A stretch of DNA of 64,000 nucleotides, taken from positions 124,001 through 188,000 of the forward strand of contig NZ_FNZR01000007.1 in the NCBI RefSeq assembly GCF_900109365.1. The letters are read 5' to 3'. The notes under the pieces are model-generated. The model did no database searches. It saw only the letters and a list, made by a program, of their open reading frames with translations, and was not told where the DNA came from. The position numbers and the translations under genes were made by a program. The number at the start of each line of letters is the position of its first letter. Position 1 is the stretch's first letter. This document shows positions 41,586 through 50,917 of the stretch, one piece after another. Source of the stretch: Parapedobacter koreensis (GTDB taxonomy: Bacteria > Bacteroidota > Bacteroidia > Sphingobacteriales > Sphingobacteriaceae).

Positions 41586-42761
41586 TTATAACAATTCAAA
41601 GATTCCTGCTGCGCCCTGCCCCGTACCCACACACATGGTCACCATGCCATATTTCTGGTTCCTGCGCTTCAATTCGTGGAACAGTTGCACGGATAGTTTA
41701 GCCCCGGTGCACCCCAATGGATGGCCGAGCGCAATGGCACCGCCGTTTACGTTGAGGATATCCGGGTTGATGCCCAGTTTCCTCACCACCGCCAGCGACT
41801 GGGAAGCGAAAGCTTCGTTCAATTCAATAAGGTCGATCTCATCCAACTTCATTCCGGCCATTCCCAGCGCTTTCGGGATAGCGAAGATAGGCCCGATACC
41901 CATAATGCGGGGCGGTACACCGGCTACGCCATAGCTTACCAGGCGAGCAATGGGTTGCACGCCAAGTTCCTTCAGCTTCCGCTCAGATACCACCAGCACG
42001 AATGCAGCCCCATCTGATGTTTGCGAAGAATTGCCCGCGGTCACGCTGCCCCCAGCCGCAAAGACCGGCCTCAACTTGGCCAGCGCTTCAGGGCTGGTAT
42101 CCGCCCGGGGCCCTTCGTCGGTATCCACCACGTATTCGCGGGTTTTTATTTTCTTCCCATCCTCCAGATAGCGCTCTGCTACCGTAATCGGCACCACGCC
42201 ATCTTTAAGATTTCCGTTCTGGATGCCTGTGATGGCTTTTTGATGCGACTGGAAAGCAAACGCGTCCTGGTCTTCCCGGCTCACCTTATACTCCTTCGCC
42301 ACCGCTTCTGCGGTAAGTCCCATATTCCAATACCAATCGGGGTGATGCTTGGCCACCTCCGGATTGGGCACCAGCTTCCATCCGCCCATGGGCATGCCCG
42401 ACATGACTTCCACGCCGCCAGCAATGATGGTATCCGCCATGCCCGCTTTGATTTTGGCGACCGCCGTAGCAATGGTCTCCAAACCTGAGGCACAGTACCG
42501 GTTTACCGTCACTCCCGGCACCTTATCGGTATCCAAGCCCATCAGCGAAATCAGCCGACCGACATTCAGCCCCTGCTCGGCCTCGGGCGTAGCATTGCCC
42601 ACGATCACGTCGTCTATCTGTTCGTTATCCAAGTTAGGCACTGAAGCCACCAAATGCTTGATGACTGCCGCTGCGAGGTCATCTGCCCGCGTAAAACGGA
42701 AGACCCCACGCGGCGCTTTGCCTACGGCTGTACGAAACCCTGCTATGATATACGCCTCCAT
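41586..42761 (-). CDS. Acetyl-CoA C-acyltransferase (3-ketoacyl-CoA thiolase)
   Basis: Cleaves 3-ketoacyl-CoA with CoA, the last step of beta-oxidation. 391 residues with the nucleophilic Cys in VNRYCASGLETI near residue 90, the C-terminal NGGAIALGHPLGCTGAK and the second active-site Cys in VTMCVGTGQGAAGIFE near 380. Lies 3 nt downstream of the multifunctional beta-oxidation gene and 10 nt upstream of the dehydrogenase, so cotranscribed. Confidence 0.95.
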   Translation of the reverse strand: MEAYIIAGFRTAVGKAPRGVFRFTRADDLAAAVIKHLVASVPNLDNEQIDDVIVGNATPEAEQGLNVGRLISLMGLDTDKVPGVTVNRYCASGLETIATAVAKIKAGMADTIIAGGVEVMSGMPMGGWKLVPNPEVAKHHPDWYWNMGLTAEAVAKEYKVSREDQDAFAFQSHQKAITGIQNGNLKDGVVPITVAERYLEDGKKIKTREYVVDTDEGPRADTSPEALAKLRPVFAAGGSVTAGNSSQTSDGAAFVLVVSERKLKELGVQPIARLVSYGVAGVPPRIMGIGPIFAIPKALGMAGMKLDEIDLIELNEAFASQSLAVVRKLGINPDILNVNGGAIALGHPLGCTGAKLSVQLFHELKRRNQKYGMVTMCVGTGQGAAGIFELL

Positions 42762-42764
42762 ATC

Positions 42765-45194
42765 TTAGTTTCTTAATGGTTTACCTTTGGTTAACATGTG
42801 TTGAATACGCTCTAATGTTTTCCGTTCTCCACATAACGACAAAAACGCTTCGCGCTCTAAGTCCAGTAGATACTGTTCGGACACCTCCGTCGGTGCAGAT
42901 AAGTCTCCACCGCACAGCACCCAGCCCAATTTTTCCGAAATTTTCTGGTCATGTTCGGAGATGTAGTTGCCGGCGCGCATCGAGTTGGCTCCCGCATAGA
43001 CGATGCCCAGTCCCTGTTTGCCCAGCACCTTAATATCCTTACGTGGTACAGGTTGCGTATAACCTGCCTCGGCCAGTTCAACGGCTTTGGCCTTGGCGTC
43101 GGCCAGCAGGCGGCTCCTGTTCATGCTAATGGCGTATTTACCCGCCTGTAGGTACCCCAGTTCGAAAGCTTCTGCGGCCGAGGTGGAGACTTTGGCCTGC
43201 CCGATAGTGAGGAAACGGTCGCGCAGTACATTCTGCTCAATCTGTCCCTCCTTGAATTCGTCAGACGCGCGTAACGCAAACTCCTTGGAACCGCCGCCGC
43301 CGGGGATGACGCCCACACCAAACTCCACCAGCCCCATATAGGTTTCAGCATGCAGCTGCACGAAATCAGCATGCATGGAAAATTCGCAGCCCCCGCCCAG
43401 GGCCAGTGCAAACGGTGCTGCAACTACCGGAATAGCTGAGTAGCGTAGGCGCATGGATGTATCCTGAAAGGTCTTTACGGCCGTATTCAGCTCATCATAA
43501 TCCTGCTCCACCGCCATCATGAATATCATGCCGATATTCGCCCCCGCGGAGAAGTTGGCCCCGTCGTTGCCGATGACCAACCCCCGGAAATCTTTTTCAG
43601 CCAAGTCGATGGCCTTATGCAGCCCCTGGATGACGTCCCCGCCTATCGTATTCATCTTGGTATGAAACTCGGCATTGAGGATACCGTCGCCAAGGTCGGT
43701 GATGGTGACCCCGCCATTCTTCCATACCGTCTGCTGTGCGCGGATGTTGTCGAGGATAATGAACCCTTCCGTACCGGGAACAGGCTTGTATGACTTGCTT
43801 GGGATGTCATAATAATGCCTGATGCCCGCATCTACCTTATAAAATGAATCGTATCCCCCTTCCAGCATTTCCTGCACCCACGCTGCCACCTCGCCGCTTT
43901 GGCCCGGTATCCGTTTCTCCTCGACCTTTATTTTTTCAAGCGTTTCCTTCACGCCCAAGGCGTCCCACACCTCAAAGGGGCCGAGCTCCCAGCCGAATCC
44001 GGCACGCATGGCATCGTCGATACGGAAAAATTCGTCCGTGATTTCCGGCACGCGCCGCGATACGTATTCGAACAGTGGATAATGCATGGCCCGGAAAAAC
44101 GCACCGGCTTTATCCGTCCCTTGCTCATATACTTTCATGCGCTTTCGGATGTCGTCTACCGGCTTGGTTGCCTCCAGCGTGGCGAACTTTACCTTCCCTT
44201 GCTGGTGGTATTCCAACGTCTTCAGGTCGAGTGCCAATATTTCGCTATTCCCCTTGTTGTCTTTTATTTTCTTGTAGAAACCCTGGCCGTTTTTTTCGCC
44301 CAGCCATTTTTTCTCCACCATCTGCCGGAGGTAGGTTGGCAACTGGAATACGCCACTGGCCTCGTCATCTTTTGCATTTTCGGCGAGTCCATTGGCCACA
44401 TTGACCAGCGTATCCAGTCCCACCACATCAGCCGTGCGGAATGTCGCGGATTTGGGATGACCCATCGCCGGGCCGGTAAACTTATCGACCTCCTCTACCG
44501 TGAGGCCAAGCCGCTCGACCAGGTGGGTAAGGGCCAGCATGGAATACACGCCGACGCGATTGCCGATGAATGCCGGCGTATCCTTGCAGAGCACGGTAGT
44601 CTTTCCCAAAAACTTATCACCGTAATGCATGAGGAACTGCACAACTTCCGGCTTGGTCTCTGCCGTAGGGATGATTTCGAGCAACCGCAGGTAACGGGGC
44701 GGGTTGAAGAAGTGCGTGCCGCAGAAGTGAGCCCTGAAATCGTCGCTCCGCCCTTCCGCCATCAAGTGGATAGGGATACCCGAAGTATTGGAAGTGATAA
44801 GCGTACCGGGCTTGCGGTACTGTTCTACCCTATCGAAGATCTGTTTTTTAATGTCCAGCCGCTCCACCACCACTTCGATGACCCAGTCCGCAGATGCAAT
44901 GGCGGCCATATCATCGTCAAAGTTCCCCGTGGCTATCCGTTTGATGGCCTGTTTGCTGAATACGGGTGATGGGTTGCTGCTGACGGCGGTTTCAAGCGAT
45001 CGGTTCACCATGCGGTTACGCACGGCTTTGCTTTCCAAGGTCAATCCCTTCGCTTCTTCGGCAGGCAGTAACTCGCGGGGTACGATGTCCAGCAGCAGTA
45101 CATCTACACCGATGTTCGCAAAATGGCAAGCTATGCGCGAACCCATTACGCCCGAGCCCAATACCGCTACTTTTTTGATGCGTCTCCTAATCAT
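42765..45194 (-). CDS. Bifunctional 3-hydroxyacyl-CoA dehydrogenase / enoyl-CoA hydratase
   Basis: 809 residues. The dehydrogenase comes first (Rossmann motif VAVLGSGVMGSRIA near residue 8, SNTSGIPIHLM near 130, GNRVGVYSML near 210), with a second C-terminal dehydrogenase-type domain. The hydratase/isomerase domain is at the C-terminus (GNDGANFSAGANIGMI near 545, VAAPFALALGGGCEFSMHAD near 600). This order is the reverse of E. coli FadB/FadJ and is typical of the Bacteroidota form. It performs hydration and NAD-dependent oxidation in beta-oxidation. Confidence 0.93.
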   Translation of the reverse strand: MIRRRIKKVAVLGSGVMGSRIACHFANIGVDVLLLDIVPRELLPAEEAKGLTLESKAVRNRMVNRSLETAVSSNPSPVFSKQAIKRIATGNFDDDMAAIASADWVIEVVVERLDIKKQIFDRVEQYRKPGTLITSNTSGIPIHLMAEGRSDDFRAHFCGTHFFNPPRYLRLLEIIPTAETKPEVVQFLMHYGDKFLGKTTVLCKDTPAFIGNRVGVYSMLALTHLVERLGLTVEEVDKFTGPAMGHPKSATFRTADVVGLDTLVNVANGLAENAKDDEASGVFQLPTYLRQMVEKKWLGEKNGQGFYKKIKDNKGNSEILALDLKTLEYHQQGKVKFATLEATKPVDDIRKRMKVYEQGTDKAGAFFRAMHYPLFEYVSRRVPEITDEFFRIDDAMRAGFGWELGPFEVWDALGVKETLEKIKVEEKRIPGQSGEVAAWVQEMLEGGYDSFYKVDAGIRHYYDIPSKSYKPVPGTEGFIILDNIRAQQTVWKNGGVTITDLGDGILNAEFHTKMNTIGGDVIQGLHKAIDLAEKDFRGLVIGNDGANFSAGANIGMIFMMAVEQDYDELNTAVKTFQDTSMRLRYSAIPVVAAPFALALGGGCEFSMHADFVQLHAETYMGLVEFGVGVIPGGGGSKEFALRASDEFKEGQIEQNVLRDRFLTIGQAKVSTSAAEAFELGYLQAGKYAISMNRSRLLADAKAKAVELAEAGYTQPVPRKDIKVLGKQGLGIVYAGANSMRAGNYISEHDQKISEKLGWVLCGGDLSAPTEVSEQYLLDLEREAFLSLCGERKTLERIQHMLTKGKPLRN

Positions 45195-45197
45195 GTC

Positions 45198-45644
45198 TTA
45201 TTCTTCTGGTTTATATTGTATTGCCAATTGGTTGATGCGTTTCAGTGTATAAATAGCCGCAGCCCGCTCTTCCTGCGATAGGTGCTCATCCAAGTACGCA
45301 TTGAATTTCCGAACCACATCTTTAGCCTGTTCCCTTTTTACTTTCCCCAATTCCGTAAGAAAAACCTTTACCGAACGCTTGTCGGCACTATTGGTCTCCC
45401 GGTAGATCAACCCCAAAACTTCCAAGTTGTTGAGGATACGCGATAAACTGGTGGTCTTCACCCCCAAGAGGTTGGCAATCTGCGATACCGGCGTCCCTTC
45501 CTTATGGATATGGATGAGCACATAGCCCGTTGCCTGGGTAATCCCGAAACGGGCGGCAATCTGGTTATACTTATTAGCTGCGGATTGCCACGCTGCCTTT
45601 AAATAGTAATCAATGGTATTGTCATCATTCATATTGGCCAGCAC
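45198..45644 (-). CDS. MarR-family repressor of the beta-oxidation operon
   Basis: 148 residues with the winged-helix core (TQATGYVLIHIHKEGTPVSQIANLLGVKTTSLSRILNNLEVLGLIYRE) and the wing DKRSVKVFLTELGK. First gene of the operon, 3 nt before the HADH/ECH gene. The promoter -7 box lies inside a 9-nt inverted repeat, which predicts autorepression. An acyl-CoA ligand is plausible from the genes controlled, but this is inference. Met5 at 45632 is an alternative start. Confidence 0.92.
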   Translation of the reverse strand: MLANMNDDNTIDYYLKAAWQSAANKYNQIAARFGITQATGYVLIHIHKEGTPVSQIANLLGVKTTSLSRILNNLEVLGLIYRETNSADKRSVKVFLTELGKVKREQAKDVVRKFNAYLDEHLSQEERAAAIYTLKRINQLAIQYKPEE

Positions 45645-45647
45645 ACA

Positions 45648-45687
45648 AATTATTATGCATGCATAGCAAATTTATGGGATAATAATT
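45648..45687. promoter_or_regulatory. Candidate MarR operator of the beta-oxidation operon
   Basis: Perfect 9-nt inverted repeat (AATTATTAT at 45648-45656, ATAATAATT at 45679-45687) centred on the -7 box of the marR operon, with the palindrome ATGCATGCAT (45655-45664) inside it. Confidence 0.6.
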
Positions 45688-45697
45688 GCAGTTGCAA
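45667..45697 (-). promoter_or_regulatory. Bacteroidota promoter of the marR/beta-oxidation operon
   Basis: On the minus strand TTG (CAA at 45695-45697), 20-nt spacer, TAAATTTG (CAAATTTA at 45667-45674). The match is near ideal and the start codon is about 23-35 nt downstream. Confidence 0.75.
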
Positions 45698-45732
45698 ATT
45701 TTTTATGGAAATAAACGTCATGATTTGCTTTT

Positions 45733-45762
45733 TTGCAAATCCTTCCCAAACCCTTATCTTTA
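45733..45762 (+). promoter_or_regulatory. Probable promoter of the oxygenase gene
   Basis: TTG (45733-45735), 19-nt spacer, TATCTTTA (45755-45762, one mismatch to TAnnTTTG). Confidence 0.5.
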
Positions 45763-45782
45763 CCTGAAAATTAAGCACGCTT

Positions 45783-46712
45783 ATGACGTCCATGATAAAC
45801 ATTCCCCGACTGGATTTGTACCATTATACCCAAGGAACTCCTGAGCAACGCCATCAATTTTCAGAAGCTATTGGCAAAGCTTTTAACGAAACCGGTTTTG
45901 TCACCATTGCCAATCATGGAATGGACAAGGCTTTGATTGACGAGCTGTACAAGGTAGTGGAGGCCTTTTTTGCCCTGCCGGAAGCCGCAAAATTGAAATA
46001 CGAAATCCCCGGGCTTGCCGGACAACGCGGCTACACATCAAAGGGCAGGGAAAAGGCCAAGGATGCCAAGGTACCTGATCTGAAGGAGTTTTGGCAGCGG
46101 GGACAGCATGAAAATCCCAGCGTGGAGGAGCTTCCCCGTTTTGACGAGGTTACAGGGACGGTATTCCGGCACCTTGAAACCGCCGGGCGGGAGCTACTTA
46201 AAGCCATTGCCGTTTACCTGCAATTGCCGGAAGATTATTTTGAGCCCAACGTGATTCAAGGAAATTCCATTCTGCGGGCTATCCATTACTTCCCCATTGA
46301 AGATCCCGATAGCCTGCCCGACGATGCCGTCCGCGCAGGGGCACATGAAGATATCAACCTGATCACGCTACTTATCGGAGCCAGTGCCGACGGGTTGGAA
46401 GTGCTTACCCGCGAAGGCACATGGTATCCCGTCAAAGCCCATGGCGAGGATATCGTGGTGAATGTAGGCGACATGCTGCAACGGCTTACCAACAACAAGT
46501 TGAAATCGACCACCCACCGGGTGGTCAATCCGCCACGCGAACTCATGAAGACTTCCCGCTACTCCGTGCCCTTCTTCCTGCATCCCAAAGCCGACATGAG
46601 CCTGGCTGCATTGGAATCCTGTATTGACGCAGGCCATCCCAAGGCTTATACCGATACAACGGCAGGAGAATACCTGGATGAGCGGCTCAGAGAGATTGGA
46701 CTGAAGATGTAA
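45783..46712 (+). CDS. Isopenicillin N synthase-family 2OG-Fe(II) oxygenase
   Basis: 309 residues. The N-terminal DIOX_N domain (FSEAIGKAFNETGFVTIANHGMD) precedes the 2OG-Fe(II) barrel with the iron ligands in GAHEDINLITLL (His and Asp) and LKSTTHRVVNP (His). Members oxidise varied small molecules, so the substrate is unknown. The frame starts at 45783; Met5 at 45795 (MINIPRLDLYHY) is equally possible. Its 3' end overlaps the convergent thioredoxin-like gene by 26 nt. Confidence 0.88.
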   Translation: MTSMINIPRLDLYHYTQGTPEQRHQFSEAIGKAFNETGFVTIANHGMDKALIDELYKVVEAFFALPEAAKLKYEIPGLAGQRGYTSKGREKAKDAKVPDLKEFWQRGQHENPSVEELPRFDEVTGTVFRHLETAGRELLKAIAVYLQLPEDYFEPNVIQGNSILRAIHYFPIEDPDSLPDDAVRAGAHEDINLITLLIGASADGLEVLTREGTWYPVKAHGEDIVVNVGDMLQRLTNNKLKSTTHRVVNPPRELMKTSRYSVPFFLHPKADMSLAALESCIDAGHPKAYTDTTAGEYLDERLREIGLKM

Positions 46713-47265
46713 CGTCGCTCAGCAGCAACATCAACTCCTGCTGTATGGCGCTCCCCTTATCGGTATTGTACCAATTCTGAAGTGCTACTTTCTGGATTTC
46801 GAAATCCGCACCTTCGGCTTTCAGGCGATCATACAACTGTTGGCAGCCGACCGGCCTCGGGCCCCACACGGCCAAATCATTCCCTTCCTCATCGCGGATG
46901 ATGAGTTTTGGAATGGATTTGCTTCCATTTGTCAGGTACTCGTTGATCGTGAAGGGGAGTGAATCCCGCAGTTCATACTCAACAGTGATCGCGGCATTAT
47001 GCTGAGCCATCAACTGGATGAACGGCACGGAATGGGCTGCATCCCCGCACCACGGTTCGGTGATGACGATCCAATGCAACGGTTTAGCAATCCGTTCAAG
47101 CATTGCCTTTGTTTCCGTCCTCAATTCCCCCTTTTTCAACCAGCGATGCATACGTGACCAATTCAGCTTGGCATACTCCAAATACGCCGGATTGTCATAA
47201 GGCGCTGCGGGCGAAGGGCTATTCAAAATGTATTCAAATTCAACCAAATAACGAGCAAAATCCAT
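46687..47265 (-). CDS. Thioredoxin-like protein with a single-Cys WCGD site
   Basis: 192 residues of the thioredoxin-9-like group common in Bacteroidota. The active-site position reads ITEPWCGDAAHSVPF near residue 72, with Cys only at the first position, so it lacks the CxxC disulfide of true thioredoxins. ISIPKLIIRDEEG-type cis-Pro sequence follows (SKSIPKLIIRD). No signal peptide, so cytosolic. Start MDFARYLVEFEY at 47265; the frame opens earlier. Function unknown, possibly monothiol redox. Confidence 0.8.
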   Translation of the reverse strand: MDFARYLVEFEYILNSPSPAAPYDNPAYLEYAKLNWSRMHRWLKKGELRTETKAMLERIAKPLHWIVITEPWCGDAAHSVPFIQLMAQHNAAITVEYELRDSLPFTINEYLTNGSKSIPKLIIRDEEGNDLAVWGPRPVGCQQLYDRLKAEGADFEIQKVALQNWYNTDKGSAIQQELMLLLSDVTSSVQSL

Positions 47266-47343
47266 AACAATCGAAAAATTAGTCGGCAAATGTAATGGAA
47301 TAGTAAAAGAAATCGGTCGGGCAAATGTCATAACACCATCGCT

Positions 47344-47706
47344 TTACCAGTCGCCCCGCAATGCTTCCCTGTCTTGTTTACGCAAACCCGCCACAACCAA
47401 TTCATAACTATGGCTAATGAGATCTTCCAATGCCCGGTCACTTAATTCACCGTTGCAGATCACCTCATTCCAATGCCGCTTATTCATGTGATAAGCTCCC
47501 TTTATGGTATGTGGATGTTGTTCGCGGAGTTCGACCGCATATTCCGGATCGCATTTCGCACTGAAAGACAACGGTTGGCTATCCAACCCCGTAAGCAGAA
47601 ACATTTTGCCTGCCACCTTAAACACCAAGGTATCCGGACCGAAAGGACAGCCCTCAGTCACCCCAGGTTTATTTAAGCAGTAATTGCGTAATTGTTCGAT
47701 GTGCAT
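47344..47706 (-). CDS. MmcQ/YjbR-family protein
   Basis: 120 residues, the whole YjbR fold: IEQLRNYCLNKPGVTEGCPFGPDTLVFKV, then FSAKCDPEYAVELREQHP and GAYHMNKRHWNEVICNGELSD. These double-wing proteins are annotated as DNA-binding, but no role is proven. Single minus-strand gene divergent from dnaK. Confidence 0.9.
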   Translation of the reverse strand: MHIEQLRNYCLNKPGVTEGCPFGPDTLVFKVAGKMFLLTGLDSQPLSFSAKCDPEYAVELREQHPHTIKGAYHMNKRHWNEVICNGELSDRALEDLISHSYELVVAGLRKQDREALRGDW

Positions 47707-47792
47707 ATAATTAAAAGTAAAAGACTATCATTAAAAGCTAAGTATCAAAAGTCGAAATTAAAAAAACAAAACTTAAATCGAAGCACACAAAA

Positions 47793-47830
47793 ATGACACA
47801 TTGTCATGACGACGTCATAGATAAATGACG
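47793..47830. promoter_or_regulatory. Overlapping palindromes upstream of dnaK (candidate enhancer sites)
   Basis: ATGAC-N5-GTCAT (47793-47807) and ATGACG-A-CGTCAT (47806-47818) share ATGAC half-sites; a further half-site ATGACG lies at 47825-47830. They are about 70-100 nt upstream of the predicted sigma-54 start, the usual place for activator binding. Confidence 0.6.
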
Positions 47831-47871
47831 TATTTCCCGTTATCCCGTGCTAATTAGTGTCAGGAAAACGA

Positions 47872-47888
47872 TTGGCACAAGGCTTGTT
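47872..47888 (+). promoter_or_regulatory. Predicted sigma-54 promoter of dnaK
   Basis: TTGGCAC-AAGGC-TTGTT matches the -24/-12 consensus TGGCAC-N5-TTGC with a single change (GC to GT) and exact spacing. The start of transcription would be near 47898, 44 nt before the ATG. No TAnnTTTG box is found in 47707-47941. Confidence 0.65.
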
Positions 47889-47941
47889 AAACAACTATGA
47901 ACATATTGATTTATCATCAACGTAGAAAAAGGAACATAGAT

Positions 47942-49858
47942 ATGGCAAAAATTATTGGAATCGACTTAGGAACTACCAACTCCTGCGTAGCCGTGATGGA
48001 GGGTAACGAGCCGGTAGTCATCACGAACAACGAAGGAAAGCGAACTACGCCTTCGATTGTGGCTTTTGTGGAGAATGGCGAGCGCAAAGTAGGTGACCCT
48101 GCGAAACGCCAAGCCATCACCAATCCAAAGAAAACCGTTTATTCCATCAAACGGTTTATGGGCACAAACTACGACGAAGCCCGTAAAGAAATTGAACGCG
48201 TACCCTATTCCGTTGTAAAAGGCGACAACAATACCCCCCGGGTAGAAATTGACGACCGTAAATATACACCGCAGGAAATTTCTGCAATGATTCTGCAGAA
48301 AATGAAAAAGACCGCAGAAGATTTTTTGGGTCACGAAGTCACAGAAGCCGTTATTACGGTGCCAGCATACTTCAACGACGCGCAACGCCAGGCTACCAAA
48401 GAAGCCGGCGAAATCGCGGGCCTGAATGTAAAACGCATCATCAACGAGCCAACCGCGGCTGCGTTGGCCTATGGATTGGATAAATCCAATAGAGACATGA
48501 AAATTGTCGTATTCGACTGCGGTGGTGGTACACATGACGTATCTGTACTGGATTTGGGAGACGGTGTCTTCGAAGTAAAGTCTACAGATGGCGATACGCA
48601 CCTCGGTGGTGACGATTTTGACCAAGTGATTATCGATTGGTTGAACGACGAATTTAAAACCGACAACAATGGATTTGATCTGAGCAAAGATCCCATGGCC
48701 TTGCAACGGTTGAAAGAAGCGGCCGAGAAAGCTAAGATTGAACTTTCAAGCGCTTCATCCACCGAAATCAACCTGCCCTATATTACGGCAGACCAAACCG
48801 GGCCGAAGCACTTGGTACGTACGCTGAGCCGCGCCAAATTCGAACAATTGGCTGACAGTTTGATTAAACGTACCATCGAACCCTGCAAATCGGCATTGAA
48901 AAATGCAGGTTACTCCGCTTCGGATATCGACGAAATTATTTTGGTGGGTGGTTCTACCCGTATTCCGGCTATCCAGGATGCGGTGAAAAAGTTCTTCGGC
49001 AAAGACCCTTCAAAAGGTGTCAATCCGGATGAGGTCGTTGCCTTGGGCGCTGCCATACAAGGTGGTGTATTGACCGGCGAGGTAAAAGACGTGTTGCTTT
49101 TGGACGTCACCCCGCTTTCGTTGGGTATCGAAACCATGGGCGGCGTGATGACCAGGCTCATTGAAGCCAACACAACCATCCCGACCAAGAAATCGGAAGT
49201 ATTCTCTACGGCTTCAGACAATCAGCCGTCCGTAGAAATCCACATCCTGCAAGGCGAACGGCCCATGGCTGCCCAAAACAGGACCATCGGACGCTTCCAT
49301 TTGGATGGCATCCCACCCGCACCGCGCGGTGTGCCACAAATCGAGGTGACGTTTGATATCGACGCCAACGGTATTCTCCATGTATCTGCAAAAGATAAAG
49401 CTACCGGCAAAGAACAAAAAATCCGTATCGAGGCTTCTTCCGGCTTGACCGAAGATGAAATCAAGAAGATGAAGCAAGAAGCGGAAGTCAATGCCGAAGC
49501 TGATAAACGGGCAAAAGAAGAAATCGAAAAATTCAATGCTGCGGATGCCCTGATTTTCTCTACCGAGAAACAGTTGAACGAATATGGCGACAAGATCAGT
49601 GCTGAGAAAAAGGCTCCAATCGAAGAAGGCTTGAAGAAGCTGAAAGAAGCCTATGCAGCTAAAGACTTCGCTGCTATCGATGCAGCACAAGCCCAATTGC
49701 AAACAGCTTGGAATGCGGCTTCTGAAGACATGTATAAAGCTTCACAAGAAGGATCGGCCGGACCGCAAGCCGGAGATACAGGCCAATCGGCTGGCAGCAC
49801 TGGAGGCGACGACGTGACTGACGTGGAATACGAAGAAGTGAAAGACGATAAGAAGTAA
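47942..49858 (+). CDS. dnaK: Chaperone DnaK (Hsp70)
   Basis: ATP-dependent folding chaperone of the cytosol. 638 residues with the Hsp70 signatures [35 protein letters not shown] and [13 protein letters not shown]. The substrate-binding domain follows ([20 protein letters not shown], then [21 protein letters not shown]) and the acidic tail is Gly/Ser-rich, ending [14 protein letters not shown]. The linker-proximal phosphate loop has Cys-Gly-Gly-Gly. ATG at 47942 ([10 protein letters not shown]) is the normal start. No dnaJ or grpE is adjacent. Ends in a strong terminator. Confidence 0.98.
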   Translation: MAKIIGIDLGTTNSCVAVMEGNEPVVITNNEGKRTTPSIVAFVENGERKVGDPAKRQAITNPKKTVYSIKRFMGTNYDEARKEIERVPYSVVKGDNNTPRVEIDDRKYTPQEISAMILQKMKKTAEDFLGHEVTEAVITVPAYFNDAQRQATKEAGEIAGLNVKRIINEPTAAALAYGLDKSNRDMKIVVFDCGGGTHDVSVLDLGDGVFEVKSTDGDTHLGGDDFDQVIIDWLNDEFKTDNNGFDLSKDPMALQRLKEAAEKAKIELSSASSTEINLPYITADQTGPKHLVRTLSRAKFEQLADSLIKRTIEPCKSALKNAGYSASDIDEIILVGGSTRIPAIQDAVKKFFGKDPSKGVNPDEVVALGAAIQGGVLTGEVKDVLLLDVTPLSLGIETMGGVMTRLIEANTTIPTKKSEVFSTASDNQPSVEIHILQGERPMAAQNRTIGRFHLDGIPPAPRGVPQIEVTFDIDANGILHVSAKDKATGKEQKIRIEASSGLTEDEIKKMKQEAEVNAEADKRAKEEIEKFNAADALIFSTEKQLNEYGDKISAEKKAPIEEGLKKLKEAYAAKDFAAIDAAQAQLQTAWNAASEDMYKASQEGSAGPQAGDTGQSAGSTGGDDVTDVEYEEVKDDKK

Positions 49859-49880
49859 AGAGTCCGAAAGACTAAAATGA

Positions 49881-49916
49881 AAAACCTCGGCGGGTGATCC
49901 GCCGAGGTTTTTTTAT
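49881..49916 (+). terminator. Terminator of dnaK
   Basis: Perfect 13-bp stem (49881-49893 with 49899-49911), 5-nt loop, then T-rich tail. The A-run on the other side lets it also serve the convergent nucleotidyltransferase gene. Confidence 0.93.
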
Positions 49917-49935
49917 TTACTGTATAACTTACTTA

Positions 49936-50847
49936 TTAAAATAGTTTTTCAGGATACACCCCGCCTTTTACCAATTGGGCAATATTTTCCTGCACAATGG
50001 GCTTGTCTTCCGGGTAGGTGACGCCAAACCATTTCTGCGACGTAGGAATGACCTTAAACTCAGCCTTACCCAGTTTGATGAGTTCGTCTGCTACCTTGGG
50101 GATCAAGAATTCAGCTTTCGGGTTGTTTTCGTTCGCTGGCACGAAAGCCTTAAACAGCTCCTCACTTACTTCAAAAATAGCCGGTGTGAACCCCCAGAAA
50201 TTCATGGAAACACGGCTGCTCTGCGGCAATTCCGTTTCCACGCCATCTTCTTCGAAGAAAATACGTTTCTCGCCCGCTACCTCCTTGAAATACACTTTCA
50301 ACCGCTCATTAATCTCGGTCATGTTGCCATTGTCATCCACCTTACACACACCGCGCGACACAGACCCATGTTCTGACAACGTTTTGTCGATTTGGTAGCC
50401 CATCAACGAGAATTTATTGTCCGTAACCTCTTCGTTGAGAAACTCCGCCATCTTTTCGAATGCCTCATAACCATAAAAATCATCCGCATTGATCACACAA
50501 AACGGTTCATTTACCTGGTTGCGAGCAGCCAATACCGCATGCGCCGTACCCCAGGGTTTGGAGCGTTCGATCTCCCGGTCGATGCCAAACGGTGAAAGGT
50601 CATAACTTTGGAACACATAATCCGTAGCTATCTTCCCTGCCAGCTTTGGTTCAAAAATCGACTTGAACTTATCAGCAAATTCTTCGCGAATGATGAAACT
50701 TACTTTTCCAAACCCTGCCCGAATGGCATCATAGATGGAATAGTCAATAATTGTTTCGCCATTGGGCCCAAAAGGGTCAATTTGTTTCATACTTCCATAG
50801 CGGCTGGCCATTCCGGCCGCGAGAATCAACAAGGTGGGTTTACTCAT
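49936..50847 (-). CDS. Sugar-phosphate nucleotidyltransferase-family protein
   Basis: 303 residues of the GT-A nucleotidyltransferase fold. The N-terminal loop is LLILAAGMASRYGSMKQIDPFGPNGETIIDYSIYDA, a variant of the GxGxRxxP-type NTP loop, and CVINADDFYGYEAFEKM carries the metal Asp. It probably transfers a nucleotide to a sugar phosphate for envelope polysaccharide synthesis. I cannot name the sugar. Single gene between dnaK and the HerA-like gene. Confidence 0.85.
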   Translation of the reverse strand: MSKPTLLILAAGMASRYGSMKQIDPFGPNGETIIDYSIYDAIRAGFGKVSFIIREEFADKFKSIFEPKLAGKIATDYVFQSYDLSPFGIDREIERSKPWGTAHAVLAARNQVNEPFCVINADDFYGYEAFEKMAEFLNEEVTDNKFSLMGYQIDKTLSEHGSVSRGVCKVDDNGNMTEINERLKVYFKEVAGEKRIFFEEDGVETELPQSSRVSMNFWGFTPAIFEVSEELFKAFVPANENNPKAEFLIPKVADELIKLGKAEFKVIPTSQKWFGVTYPEDKPIVQENIAQLVKGGVYPEKLF

Positions 50848-50917
50848 CGTTGGAAAATAATTTATAGTTACTGAAATAAATGCTCGATACGGCCAAATAT
50901 ACGACTTCTATGTTATC

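Noticed and set aside
43899-44969. 356-codon plus-strand frame inside the beta-oxidation gene
   Set aside because: Antisense shadow of the HADH/ECH gene, with no motif or promoter.
47707-47941. CIRCE-type heat-shock element before dnaK
   Set aside because: No TTAGCACTC-N9-GAGTGCTAA or close variant; the palindromes present are of the ATGAC/GTCAT type.
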